Positions 1 to 11,044 of a DNA stretch of 64,000 nucleotides are shown one piece after another. This DNA comes from Tricholoma matsutake (taxonomy: Eukaryota > Basidiomycota > Agaricomycetes > Agaricales > Tricholomataceae): assembly GCA_026075535.2 (NCBI GenBank), contig AP026544.2, forward strand, positions 5,208,001 through 5,272,000. The letters are read 5' to 3'. A program made the position numbers and the translations under genes. Under the pieces are notes generated by a model. It was not told the origin of the DNA, made no database searches, and saw only the letters and a program-made list of their open reading frames with translations. The first letter of the stretch is position 1. Every line of letters begins with the position of its first letter.

Positions 1-10
1 TTGTTTGCAG

Positions 11-1461
11 ACTTTCGGCTCACACATCAGTCCGCATTCGCGCCCATCGAGGTCTGGTCAAACCTCCGCCACCCGAATATCGTTTCCGTAAAGGAAGCCT
101 TTACTACTCGTTCTTTTTCGGACAACTGTATATTTATATGCATTCTTACTTTTTCTCAACTGACACTTCGACCTTTGTAGCGCTTGTGGTTGTATATGCT
201 TATCATCCAGACGCACAGACGCTCTACGAGGCACACCTCAAACCAAAGGCTCCCACGATGCAAAAGACCCCCTACAGCCGGTCCACACACTTGCAGGTAC
301 ATCATCCTACCCAGATCCCAGAACGCACCATCTGGTCGTACATTGTCCAGATTGCGTCGGCGATCAAAAAGGTACATGATGCAGGCCAGGCAGTGCGCAT
401 GGTCGACGTGTCCAAGGTCTTACTGACCGGACAGAATCGGTACGTTTTTCCCTGCAATTAATTACTCTCATCTAGATGCTCATTTATTATTAGGGTCCGT
501 ATCAGTTCCTGTGGGATCGTCGAGGTGATGATCCACGACCCCCATCAGGTTCAACTGCCCGACCTTGCACTGCACCAGCAAGAGGATCTCACAATGTTCG
601 GCCGGCTCGTGTTTGCGCTATGCTGTGGAAATGTTGCTGCGTCGAGCCCGCAGAATTTCCAAAAGAGCCTGGATGCGATGGGGAGGAGTTATAGCCCTGA
701 CATGAAGCATGCCGCCCTGTTCTTGATCAGCAAAGGCGGGCCCCATCGGGTAGCTCCTCATCTCTTCCTGTGCTCGGTGGGAAGCTAACGACGGCTGCAG
801 AATATTGATCAGCTGCTGGATAATATAAGGGGAAAGGTACTGATTGATCTAGAGGACGCTATGCAGTATGTGCTTCATTGAGATTTTGTTTCGTATCATT
901 CTAATCATCAAGGTAGCGCTACAGACCGATTGGAGAATGAACTGATGGGAGAACTGGAAAATGCACGGCTTGTTCGGCTGCTTTGCAAGTTTGGGTTCAT
1001 CAACGAGCGCCCGGAGTGAGTCTTTTTGGAATTTTTATTTTGTGGCTGAGGGAGTTGATGGTTTGATGTAGGTTTGCGCGAGAACCGAGGTGGTCAGAGA
1101 CGGGCGATCGCTATATTATCAAGCTTTTCCGCGATTATGTCTTCCACCAAGTGGATGAGCTTAATAATCCCGTCGTCAATCTTTCGCATGTGCTCACTTG
1201 TTTGAATAAGGTCTCTTTCATTTTTTGTTGCATGTCAAGTTTGTTGACAAGGTGGACCCTCTCGTAGCTTGATGTTGGGACGGACGAGAAGATCATGCTT
1301 GTCTCGAGGGACGAACAGAGTTGTCTGGTCGTGAGCTACAAGGAGATCAAACAGTGTATCGAGTCTGCTTTTAGGTTTGTCTTCTTGCTCATGGGTTTGT
1401 GCTGTTTTTACTTATGGTTGATGATAGTGATTTGGCAAATGCACAAAGGACAATGACATGA
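11..1461 (+). CDS. PAN3: PAN3, regulatory subunit of the PAN2-PAN3 deadenylase (5' truncated)
   Basis: PAN3 is the adaptor of the PAN2-PAN3 poly(A) nuclease and starts cytoplasmic mRNA deadenylation. The window opens inside the gene: bases 1-10 look like an intron end (TTTGCAG), and the first exon reads [15 protein letters not shown], the pseudokinase N-lobe. Splicing across about 134-180 gives [10 protein letters not shown], a typical PAN3 motif. The pseudokinase body follows ([29 protein letters not shown]), then a coiled-coil and C-terminal knob ([37 protein letters not shown]). Seven or so short GT-AG introns keep phase. The last exon joins SAF to [11 protein letters not shown] and stops at 1459-1461. 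The N-terminal zinc-finger and PAM2 part lies outside the window. Confidence 0.93.
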
Positions 1462-1751
1462 CATTATGATGGGACAGGTGATAAAATAGGTAGAATCAGA
1501 AAAAAGACGCAGAAAATACAAAAAAGTTGACCTTGCTTCCGTTTTACTTGGATCACACTATTGAGGCTTGACCATAGTCCTACAGCATGCAGCTATAGCA
1601 AAAAGGGAAATTGATTATGAACTCGCTGGGATTCCCCAATGGCGGTGGAGATAAATGAATGGTGCATAGCCGTTTGGACGGCATACTATGCCGACTGGCT
1701 GCTTGACATCGACCACGCATGTCTCAATTCCTATTGGCTTTTGTCTCGTCC

Positions 1752-1985
1752 TTAGAGGTGAACTTGAAACACGCCGGATTCGAAACTTAACACCCATAAC
1801 ACGCCTTGGGTCACGCTTAGTTCAGTGTCGAGCTCCGTAACTGAACCTTCGGGAATAGACGATAGCACCTGAATCGATGCGTCGACTGGAAGTCTTACAT
1901 ACAGTACATAGTAGGTGTAATTCACAGATATAATCTGTAACTTGCTATGATCTGGTATACGTAATTTCGTGCTGGCCCCCAGTGT
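1752..1985 (-). other. Antisense open stretch in the 1462-2106 gap, unassigned
   Basis: The 645-bp space between PAN3 and YAE1 holds no recognised gene. On the minus strand a 77-codon stop-free frame with a protein-like, beta-strand-rich composition (IISVNYTYYVLYVRLP, then GVLWVLSFESGVFQVHL) runs from just after a stop at 1986-1988 to a stop at 1752-1754. It has no good ATG and no room upstream for an N-terminal exon, because YAE1 begins at 2107. A second minus frame, 1615-1797, overlaps it. It may be a gene remnant or chance; I assign no function. Confidence 0.15.
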
Positions 1986-2106
1986 TCACTGGCACAGTGG
2001 ATGCAAGCCTTCACCTTCGTCAAAAAGGTGAACTATCGAATTTGAGCTTGTGGCTCAAAGCCTTCACGGCTTCAAGTGGATCAGCTAGAACCGGGAACAA
2101 TATCAA

Positions 2107-2739
2107 ATGGATTCACTGTGGGATGAGGATCACGACTACACCGTCGCTCGGGATGCCGAATGGACCAGGATCTCCTCCGAGTTCACCAATGTACAAACTT
2201 TTTTAAGAATTCCTGTATACTCTTATTTTTTGCTTTCATAGGTTGGATATCGAGAAGGCATAACATCGGGCAAAGAGGCTGCTCTGCAGGAAGGGTTTGA
2301 TTCTGGATTTGCTGACATCGGCGCACCACTGGGACGAGAACTTGGCATTCTCCGTGGGCGGTCCTCCGCCATCCTCTCGTATTTGATCTCCCAAGCTAGC
2401 ACCGCTTCGAGCAATCTGGACACGATGTTGCAGGAAGCTCGCGAGATTACAGCACAGCTGGGCAATGTACGGTTTTCGGACATTGAGCCGCGCGATCTAG
2501 AGGCGGAACAGCATGCTCGGGAACATCTCGACATGGAACCAGAAGAGATAATGGGGGAGGATGGAGGGGAGAGGAGGAGGATGGAGGGGGTGGAGGATAT
2601 GCTTGCGCGGCTGTCGGCGGGTGAAGGGGCTGCTAATGGACAAGCACAGGGGCGTCCCACGCTGGAGGACGTCCAACGGCTGAAAGTCAAACTAGAGGTG
2701 CTCGGTGCGCAACTTGGATTGGAGATGGATGGGAGTTGA
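2107..2739 (+). CDS. YAE1: Yae1-family protein (adaptor for Fe-S loading of ABCE1/Rli1)
   Basis: Exon 1 (2107-2190) begins MDSLWDEDHDYTVARDAEW. An intron at 2191-2241 joins it to GYREGITSGKEAALQEGFD, the deca-GX3 repeat core of the Yae1_N domain. This region is rich in Gly spaced every four residues (GYREG, GKEA, GFDSGF, GAPLG, GRELG). The product is about 193 aa. In yeast, Yae1 with Lto1 recruits the ABC protein Rli1/ABCE1 to the cytosolic Fe-S assembly machinery. The acidic Glu/Arg-rich middle (about residues 95-150) and a terminal helix are less conserved. The domain shows the family; the cellular role is taken from yeast. Confidence 0.85.
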
Positions 2740-2924
2740 GACTTGCGCAGGCGCATTTGATCCACCACTCCCATGTACACTCAGCAAGCTGGGGACCTTG
2801 GAAGTCCTGCCCGCTTCTTTCCATGCTCTTCTTACAAGGATGATACAAGGGATTAATTAATGGCTTCTGTGGCTGCTGCCTCGAGAATAATGGCATTGGT
2901 AGAGGATTGGACCGTGGGCCATGA

Positions 2925-2930
2925 AATAAA
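2925..2930 (+). terminator. Candidate polyadenylation signal for YAE1
   Basis: An AATAAA hexamer within an A/T-rich tract lies about 186 bp past the YAE1 stop and before the convergent TFA2 stop at 3010. It is the best-placed match to the eukaryotic poly(A) signal, but fungal signals are degenerate. Confidence 0.35.
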
Positions 2931-3009
2931 TAAATTAATGGTTGCTGAATACATCCATGTGTCTGTATAGTGAATTACTTGGAAAGATAGTCCGATGCCC
3001 ATCACTCCA

Positions 3010-4174
3010 TCATGACTTTCCTGGTGCAACATAATCTTTCGAAAGGTCGATCTCGCCTTTCATGTGCGTATTAGTAATCCGCACTTGGCGCTGCCGCGGT
3101 GCACCTCCACGCTTGCCCTTCTTCTTGGAGCTCGAGGCTTTGGGTGCAAGGGTTTGCGCATTGGTGACCTGTAGACCCTCTGGCGACGTCCCCAAGTTGA
3201 GAATGGCAGGTGAAAGGGGGGAAGGGTTTACTTACCTGATTCAAGCTGCTTCGGTAAGTCAACTTCGTTTGGGACTCTGAGCGAGTGCCATAGGTCGTTA
3301 AATTCTACGATCCAAAAAGTTAGTGAAATGTTGCAGAACTCGACTCCTTTATTCTTCCTTTGCAATGGCAGAAAAGGCACAACGTAAACGGACCTTTCTC
3401 GACCTGCATCCCACCGCTTTCCTCTGTTGGTTTGATTTCGTTCCAGAACACCATACGTAATTGGCCATCTTTTACAGTGCGCGTTACCAGCACCTCACCC
3501 TCTTTTTCCAACTCCTCGATAGCAGCTGGAGCCTCCTTCCATGATTCCTTCAACGCACGTACTGAAATCCCCCCTCCTTTCCGTGTTTGTCGTTGGATTT
3601 CTATGAGGAGAGCAGCTTTGTTGCGAAAATTGAATTCATGCTGTGGTCGGGTCAATGTTAGAATAACAAACAGAAGTGCATGGGCAACCTTATACGAGTA
3701 AAGGTCCGTCTTAGGATCCCATGCAATGCGATCGTGAGCCTTGAACTTTTCGAGGAGCACGGGGTCTGCATCCAGTGGAGTATTCGTAACTATCGCAAGG
3801 TCTTGCAAGCGCATCGGGTTTGGAGTAGACTGCACTCATATAGGATTAGGCCCCTTCAACCTCATCGAGGTTTACTCGCCTTAAGATGGTTGACAGCATA
3901 GACCAATTGGGTGTTAACATGGGTACCAGAACCGGTGTCAGCTGGTTGTGAGTATACAATGTCTAATTCAAAGCATGAACGACAAGATCTGCAGCTGCAG
4001 AAAGAGCCCAATCATACTGGCTTTTGGGCGTTTCTTCTTCTGTGGACTGTTAGACGGAGCTGGAGATTCCGCAGGTTGTACGTCTAGTGGAGGTGGTTGA
4101 GAGTGCCAGGATGTATAGTCTTGTCTGTGAAGGACAGATTTGAAGGCAGCACTGTCTTTTGCGAGTTTTGACAT
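3010..4174 (-). CDS. TFA2: Transcription initiation factor IIE subunit beta
   Basis: TFIIE-beta works with TFIIE-alpha to recruit TFIIH to the RNA polymerase II pre-initiation complex in the nucleus. The start at 4174 gives MSKLAKDSAAFKSVLHRQ, followed by a Pro/Ser linker and a basic patch (PQKKKRPKA). Splicing then gives the first winged helix, including MRLQDLAIVTNTPL, DRIAWDPKTDLYSYK and HEFNFRNKAALLIEIQRQTR. The second winged helix contains GISVRALKESWKEAPAAIEE and VLVTRTVKDGQLRMVFWNE. The C-terminus is Lys-rich (SSKKKGKRGGAPRQRQVRI) and ends VAPGKS. Length is about 290 aa, as expected. It is head-to-head with the gene at 4305. Confidence 0.88.
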
Positions 4175-4304
4175 GGTGGACTACGCCAAGAAAGGTGTCA
4201 CGCAGATGTCACACTTCTCCTGCTTGACATGTCTCGAGTGGATGGCGCTGAGGTATTCGCTACTACCTTGATCGATGGCTGCTATTCACCCTGTTATATA
4301 GGAC

Positions 4305-5987
4305 ATGCCTGCTCTAAAACGACGTCGAATTTTGAAAGAACCAGATGGCTTCACTGGTAGCACTTCGAGGGCTTCTAAGGTCCATGTTCCTTTCCTTGCA
4401 TTCGGGGACAAGTCTGCTCCAGCTTCTGTGCCAAAGCCTGAAAAGGTTATTTCTCGTCCTCGATACAATTTGTCATTTGTTGCCACCGAGCAAGCACAGA
4501 CGACACCTGTGTCTAAGTCAAAGCCGCTATCAAAACCAGTTTCTATCGCGAATCTCAAGCGATTGGAAGTTCCTACCGCCGTCTCAAAATCTGCTTCAGA
4601 TTTTCGTCCTCTGAAACCACCAATTTTTATCGTTGAGAGTCAAAGCAACACTTCTACAACACCCTCACTGCAACGACTACCACCACCACCACCACCACCC
4701 CTGCAACCGCCTGAGACACCATGGAAGCCACACCAAAACTTAACGTCTCACGGGCCACCACCTCTACCCTCCAAGCCGGTCGCAACTCCGACTAAATCAA
4801 TGCGCACAATTTCTACAACGCATATTGCTCGCACGAATGATCTTTCCACTGAAAGCGGTAAGGCCGAACTGGCCTCGATCTTCTTGCATGATCAGCACCC
4901 AGAGATATTGGACCATGCTGAAGACAATGAAGATGGCAACTTGAACTTGGGGTTTAGTCCTCAAAAGATGGGAAGAAGCTCCAAGGGGAAAGGCAAAGAG
5001 CCCAAACTTGTTCGGTACGATATCAGTTTTTCCCTTTTGACTATTTCAATCTCATATATGGCTAGGAATGGCCTTGCCGCTCGCGCGTCTATGTTGTTTT
5101 CACAGACCCATACTGCCCTTGCGCTCTGGCAAAAGGAGATCGAGAATGTTCTCTCGGTTTCCTCCCGTCCCTTGACGCCCGACCTCCGTCTCCGCGTCAT
5201 CAAGATCATAGACGTTCCTGTGGGCTCTGGTTCGCGCAGATCAGGAACATTGAAAACCTCATGGGGCCTCTCCATTTGTCGTGTTCTGTCTGCAGCTTCC
5301 CACCACAAAAACACATTCCACTTACTGTCCGGCAAGAAAGAAGATAGAAACCATCTTGTCGTTCTTTGCTTCCCTACTACTGCACTACCTCGTACAAACA
5401 CCCTTCATGTGCGCAATCCGGAAGATTTTGCAGAAGGACGAGAAGTGTATGTCTGGGAGCCGTGGCAAGAGGTTTCACTGCCTTCCTCATCTCCAGCGGC
5501 CGATGCAGAGCCCTTGAAAGTCACTGCTGCGCCGTTTCCCCTTCTACCATCGAGTCTTCCGCTTTCTCCTTCTCCGACACGGGTGAAGGACGAAGATATA
5601 TCAGATTTACCCATCACGCACACGGTATTGCTGTGTTCTCGGTTTTTGATCATGCGATGATGTCGCGCAATTCTTCCGGTTTCGATGTTTTAATCTATGC
5701 AATCGGCTGCATGCAGCGAACAGGATCTTGTATGTATCTCCTAACTCCCACTTCTCCTCGCTCAAGCCTCGCATCTTTGGCACGTATAAACAGCTGATCT
5801 AATCCGCATCGTCATTTAGTCACTAGGCAGAGGCATTTTGAAGCAGCTGTGCCCTATCCCCACCATATATCAACGGCAAGAATTAGGCAATCCAACGAAC
5901 ACAATCTTTCGGCTTCCAGATCAGCCGATTCTGCTACCATTGCTGCTGAGGCATAATGCCAGGAAAGATTGGCGTGCACATGAGTGA
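4305..5987 (+). CDS. Unrecognised basidiomycete protein, proline-rich N-half with a compact C-terminal domain
   Basis: I do not recognise this protein. The start gives MPALKRRRILKEPDGF, with a short nuclear-localisation-like KRRR. The next 220 residues are low-complexity, Pro/Ser/Thr-rich and include a run of polyproline (near 4678-4700). An intron at 5016-5065 joins KLVR to NGLAARASMLFSQTH, beginning a folded-looking domain (RLRVIKIIDVPVGSGSRRSG, EDRNHLVVLCFPTTAL, EGREVYVWEPWQEV). The simple frame stops at 5660. A spliced alternative (introns about 5625-5716 and from about 5733) extends it by some 60 residues to a stop at 5985-5987, ending NARKDWRAHE. The 3' end is therefore uncertain. A TATATA at 4295-4300 sits very close to this ATG. 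Confidence 0.6.
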
Positions 5988-6266
5988 GTCGCATAGAGTG
6001 AAAGGAGTGGGGCCCGGGGTATGACAATGGAGTTGAGTGATGCTAGCAAGCGTGCGTAATTTTATTTATTTATTTTGCGACTCCCCGAAGAATAGCCTAC
6101 AAAAATCCGCAGCGAAAACCACGTTGTATATCATCTAAGCATTTTAATGTTGTATCATCAATCCTTATGACTAGATTGGTTACTCGACGGGTACTGTGCA
6201 ACGAAAGGGTAATTGCACAGCTGTTGAGCCATTCACACCGAAGACACAACTAGGCAACTCAGGCCG

Positions 6267-8833
6267 TCAAAGAGAACCATACAATACTTCACCATCGATC
6301 ACAGTGGCCCTAACCTTTGTCTCCAAAATGTCGCTTAATGGGACCGTCATGATGTCCCGGTCTAGAACCACAAAGTCGGCCTTTTTCCCAGGGGTGAGTG
6401 ATCCTAGCGTGTTCTCAGCAAACGACGCATAGGCTGCGTCCAGTGTCATCCCTTTAAGAGCTTGGGCACGTGTCAGGTGTTGTTCCGGGAACCTGACGAA
6501 ATGAGAAGCGACGTTGAACAGGAGGTTGGAAGGGAAGGGATGAAGTGACCTACCATCCCCTCTCACCGTGGGGAGATGATCCTTCCTTATATAGCCGAGA
6601 TACAGCAGCGTAGAAACCGAGAAGTGGATTGATAGATTCAACAGGGAAATCAGAGCCTAGAGGAAGGACGTTATTTGGAGAGACTCTGCACGGTAGACGG
6701 TAGGAGTCAGCGACAACTTAGCATCTATAAAAGAAAGTTTGACATACCTCAGGAGCGTTTGGTATGCATAGGCGCCTTTAATTCTTTCCGGGCCCTGTAT
6801 ATAGATATTGTTAAGTTATCACACTCGCAGCGATGAACAATCCTACTTACTAGTCGACTTTCTGCGTATGACATGTCAGACGTCCTTCCGACCGGCCAAG
6901 GATTCAGAAGAACGCGAGGTACGGATTAAAATAATCGTCTTACGCATGTGTCGGCTGGACGCTAGCGATGACTGAGAAAAATAAGTTAGACAGTGTCATG
7001 TGGTTACAGAAAGAAGGACCAAACCTCCAAGTCTTCCCATCTTCAGCAAATCCTCCTGTGTAAAAATTTGTGCATGCTCTATCCGGGGTCTCCATTCTGT
7101 AACACTACCATTCTCTCGATCGAGTATTTCCTCGAAAATATCGAGCACGACGTGGTTAGCACGATCTCCGATGCAGTGAACATTCTAGGAACGGTAATAC
7201 TAGGAATTGGCATCCAGGAAAACAAACAGCATGACGGACCACTTGGAAACCGTTTCTCCACCACTGGTGTATTAATTTTGACATTTCACCGGGAGAAGTC
7301 AGCATAAGACCACTTGTTTCGGGGTGATCGGAGTATGGGGCGAGGAGTGCTGCTCCCCATGATCCCAGTGCGCCTGACACACGGAGTTTCATGAATGCTT
7401 GAGGATAAGTAGAGGGAAAGGCACACCGTCAGTGAATAACTTGATACTTCGTACAGTCAATCGGCCGTGTTTGCCATGATTGATCAGATATGGAATCTGA
7501 CTGGGTTGAGAGTTGCCGTTGCCCATGATGTATAGCCGGTTCTGCACAGAATGAGCGTGTCGTTTGTTAAGGAACTATTTAACGCACGGGAAGTTTGCCT
7601 TCCTCGGCCCTCCTATGAAATGATAAGAGAAATTAGTAAGGGAGCAATGCATGGATTCCGAAACGGGTACTTCTTAAAAAACGCGATTTGTTCTGGAGAC
7701 GAATCCGCATCGTGAATAGACGTTAAGCCTACAGAGAGTGCATCTTTCATTGTGGTGTCAAAGAATTTGGCCCTGTCATTTTCAGACCAGTCTGGGATAG
7801 GAATGAGTTCCATGGCATTGTCCACAAAAACACCTTTGTCCTTTCAGTTGAATGTTAAGTGAAGAGGGAACAACAAATGTACCAGTAGGGCTGCCCTGTT
7901 TATCACGGACAATAAGTCCTCCCTCGACTTCGGCGGGTATGTCGCCCATAAGTTCGAGAACACGCGGAGAAACCCACCTAGCATGCCCATCGACACGAGT
8001 GAGGCAAATGGGGCGATCTTTAAGGAGAGGATCTTGGTCAAGATCAAGCTACAGCTGCGTAATGAGAATAGAGCACAAGTCAATAACACAAGAAAACTCA
8101 CCGCGGTCGGAAACTGGGTACCTGACCATTTGGTTTGATCCCAGCCCATACCTGAGATCCATTTTGTTTTGTCGTCACGAATATCAGGATGGGCGAGGAT
8201 GTAATGCTTGATGCGGTCAACGACACCTGGAAGATTGTTAGGCGATATGTCCAAAGGGGCACAATGAGTGGTCTGGTCACCTTGAACTGAGGTAGTAGTT
8301 GCAAGAGGAAGTTGTACCATGAAGCCGTACTCAATAATATGTGCGTGTGCGTCTGTTTTATGTAACATTCAACAAGTCCCTTTTCACATATCGGGTTGAA
8401 ATCCCACCTGCTAGCCCTGGCACAACGATGGAATCCGGTTCGAGATGAATGATTTTTGGTTTACGGCGGACGGTTCTCAGAATCCATTCGAGAATGCCTG
8501 AGTAACTTGGAGCTTGTACCTCGCGACGTCTCTCGATGTCCTCTGCATGATGAACATGAGCGGCAGATTGCCAGAATGATGAACACGAATACCAAAGCTG
8601 CCCATGTCGTGAATAATGGTACCTCTGACAAAAATGCATTCTACGTGCGGATTTGCATCATCTACAGTGTATATATTGTTTGAACAGAGGGTATATTCGT
8701 TGGTCACTAACTTGTCGAGCACAGCGACGAAGAACCACAGAATGAAAAGAGCAGAAAGTTGTGCACCAAATAGCCAAGATGCGGGTAAGCGTTGTTCTGG
8801 TGCATATTCTCGTGTAACCTTGGTGGTTACCAT
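6267..8833 (-). CDS. Amidohydrolase 3 (YtcJ-type) metal-dependent hydrolase with N-terminal membrane anchor
   Basis: This is a member of the YtcJ-like amidohydrolase 3 branch, with about a dozen short introns and roughly 620 aa. The N-terminus (start 8833) carries a hydrophobic segment ([19 protein letters not shown]), which suggests a signal anchor. Family motifs follow in order: the metal-binding [85 protein letters not shown], and the C-terminal [17 protein letters not shown]. The catalytic metal ligands (HxH, His of HCIGD, His of EHAQ, Asp of GSDFP) are all present, so it should be active. The substrate is unknown. It diverges from PCT1 with 77 bp between the starts. Confidence 0.85.
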
Positions 8834-8910
8834 GGATCATAAGTAGAACTACGTGACGCAGGGCGATCCCGAGTCGTCGGTGTGACAACCGTGACTTATC
8901 TCGTTCCACC
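8834..8910. promoter_or_regulatory. 77-bp bidirectional intergenic promoter (amidohydrolase / PCT1)
   Basis: The ATGs of two divergent genes lie only 77 bp apart, so core promoter and 5'UTR elements for both must fit here or inside the coding regions. I see an ACGTGAC motif near 8851 and no TATA box. Confidence 0.5.
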
Positions 8911-10452
8911 ATGTCCGTCGAAGGTCCTCGAAAGATGCTACACAGTAAGAGATCTTTTGGAAAATATCCCAGAGGCGTTGATTCTCCAGCCTACGACGCG
9001 TATGTATCGTTTCTTAATGTTGTATTGAAATTATTTGACGATGGTATTAGATCGGAAGAAGACAATGACCCTCTCACTGACGATGGCGCCTCAGCTGTGT
9101 CTCTTGCTATCTCAGCCAACCGGCCGCATGTTAGTGGTCCGAGTAGTATTCGTTCACATCTGAAACCTTCCACCGCATCGCGTGTCAAGCATCAACTGGG
9201 CTACAGTCTGTTATCTGACTCCGACGGCGTCGATTCACCAACTTACGATGGAGATGTAGAATCAAGTGCTACTGCCGGCGCTGATACATTCTTATCGTCA
9301 AGAGCTTTGCTCTATCATCACCATTCATCGTCGTCTACTTCGACTCTCAGCACCCCGATAACTCCTGCGTTCGTTCCTTCATCTCATGCCACCCCAATTA
9401 ATGAACAACTTAGCCCCATGCCACCTTCGCGAGCGACACAGCCTGATACAAATCACCCTGTCTTTATATCTCCGCCGGTCAATCCTAACGTCCATCACGA
9501 AGAGCCTCCACCTTCGGCTGCTGCCGTAGCTGCCTTCAATCCCGCCGCACTAACTCAGGAAGATATTCAACTATTCGTGCAGAAGGCAATAGACGGAGAA
9601 CCGTCCAGATTGTACAAAATTAATCCGCCACCCAGTGGTCGACCCGTTCGAGTGTATGCCGATGGTTTGTCTCGCTATTTTGATTTACGATACGTCCCTG
9701 ATAAGGTCAATCACATGATAGGCGTTTACGATCTCTTCCATTTTGGGTAAGCCCTTCCATACTGGTTCAGCGTCCTCTTTTGATGTTTTCCTCTCCCAGT
9801 CATGCACTTCAGTTACGCCAAGCTAAGCTATCGTTTCCATCCGTTTATCTTCTTGTTGGCGTCAATTCGGATGAACAAGTTAGAGTGAGCAAAGCTCAAG
9901 GTATCATGACACATGCTGAAAGGTTCGGCTCGCGCTTTCATTGTAAGAGTGGAAGTAATGCTGACCACGAGGATAGGCTTGAGGCGGTAAGGCACTGTAG
10001 ATGGGTGGACCAAGTCATCCCAGAGGCGCCCTGGGTTATCGATGAAGTCTTCATGAAGAAATTCGAAATCGATTACGTTGCTCACGATGAGGTTCCATAT
10101 GCAGATGCAGGCCACGACGATGTATATGGGTATGTGAAAAGCCTAGGTATGTTATCGAGGCTTGAGCCGTGTGCAACCTTGATGTCGTTGCCAACGTATT
10201 TATTTTCATACAGGTAAATTTATCCCGACACGTCGTACACCAGGCATTTCCACGTCTGAGCTTCTTGAACGCATCGTTTCGGGGTACCGTAATCGTGATT
10301 TTGATGCCAAGCTTGTGAAGATGGGACATGCTGAATTGCGGGCGGAGGGCAGTGACTACGACAGCAGTAGTCGACTTCCTAGCCGACTGGCGAGCCGGAG
10401 TACCAGCCCGACACATAAATCGCCGACAGCTGAAGTGGCCACGATGGAATGA
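8911..10452 (+). CDS. PCT1: Choline-phosphate cytidylyltransferase
   Basis: The enzyme makes CDP-choline from CTP and phosphocholine and controls the rate of the Kennedy pathway for phosphatidylcholine. An N-terminal Ser/Pro-rich, disordered part of about 200 residues precedes the catalytic domain. Splicing an intron at 9667-9719 restores VRVYADGVYDLFHFGHA, containing the HxGH CTP-binding signature. Further motifs are VYLLVGVNSDEQV, GIMTHAERLEAVRHCRWVD, VIPEAPWVI, DYVAHDEVPY and the late signature RTPGISTSELLERIVSGYR. The C-terminal tail is Ser/Arg-rich (SRLPSRLASRSTSPT), resembling the phosphorylation tail of other CCTs, and ends ATME at 10452. An intron at about 9000-9050 interrupts the N-terminal region. 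Confidence 0.93.
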
Positions 10453-11044
10453 GCACAAGTGACATTGGGGAAAAAACTGGAGTGCATAAAATACCAGGAT
10501 TACTTATGATGGCAAATGTGCGTCTTTGTGAGCAAATTACGCCATGAACTATGTCAAGTATTATTCACAGAACGTACCTACGTAGACTAATACCGCCGCA
10601 ACAAATATTGAATTCAGTTAGTACTGGTGTTGCGACCCACCAACCCATGGCCAAGCATCTCGACCTTCAATAGGCCTCCAAGAACCAACGCCGACGCTGC
10701 CCTGTAGCCTACTTCCACGAGAGCATCGGTATGAAGCAGTTTAGATGGCCTCACATGTCGGGCCTCCTCATCTTTGTAACGCTGTCTTGTACTGAAGGTC
10801 GCTACGTCTTCAAACCAACGCCCGTAGAGTCACTGCTGTGTTGTGCATCGGCAGATATCCAATACGTCTCCAAGATGGTGACCTGTGACCTGTGCTATGA
10901 ATGTTGGCATATGACCCTCGATCTTGATGGGAAGGTAGCAACAAAAACTCATAATTATAAATCTCAGCAACTTTCGTCGAGGACTGAATTTCCCTGTGCA
11001 ACTTAAAGGTTGATAAGGAGTAAAAACTACTACCAAGCCACTCA
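10453..11044. other. Convergent 3' intergenic space, no gene seen
   Basis: This 592-bp stretch lies between the stop codons of PCT1 (+) and the BTB gene (-). Open frames here (for example + 10731-11006) are short, lack family features and overlap unrelated frames on the other strand. It most likely holds the two 3'UTRs. Confidence 0.5.

Noticed and set aside
2223..2780. A 185-aa Ser-rich minus-strand ORF opposite YAE1
   Set aside because: It is antisense to the Yae1 domain and has low-complexity composition caused by the opposite frame.
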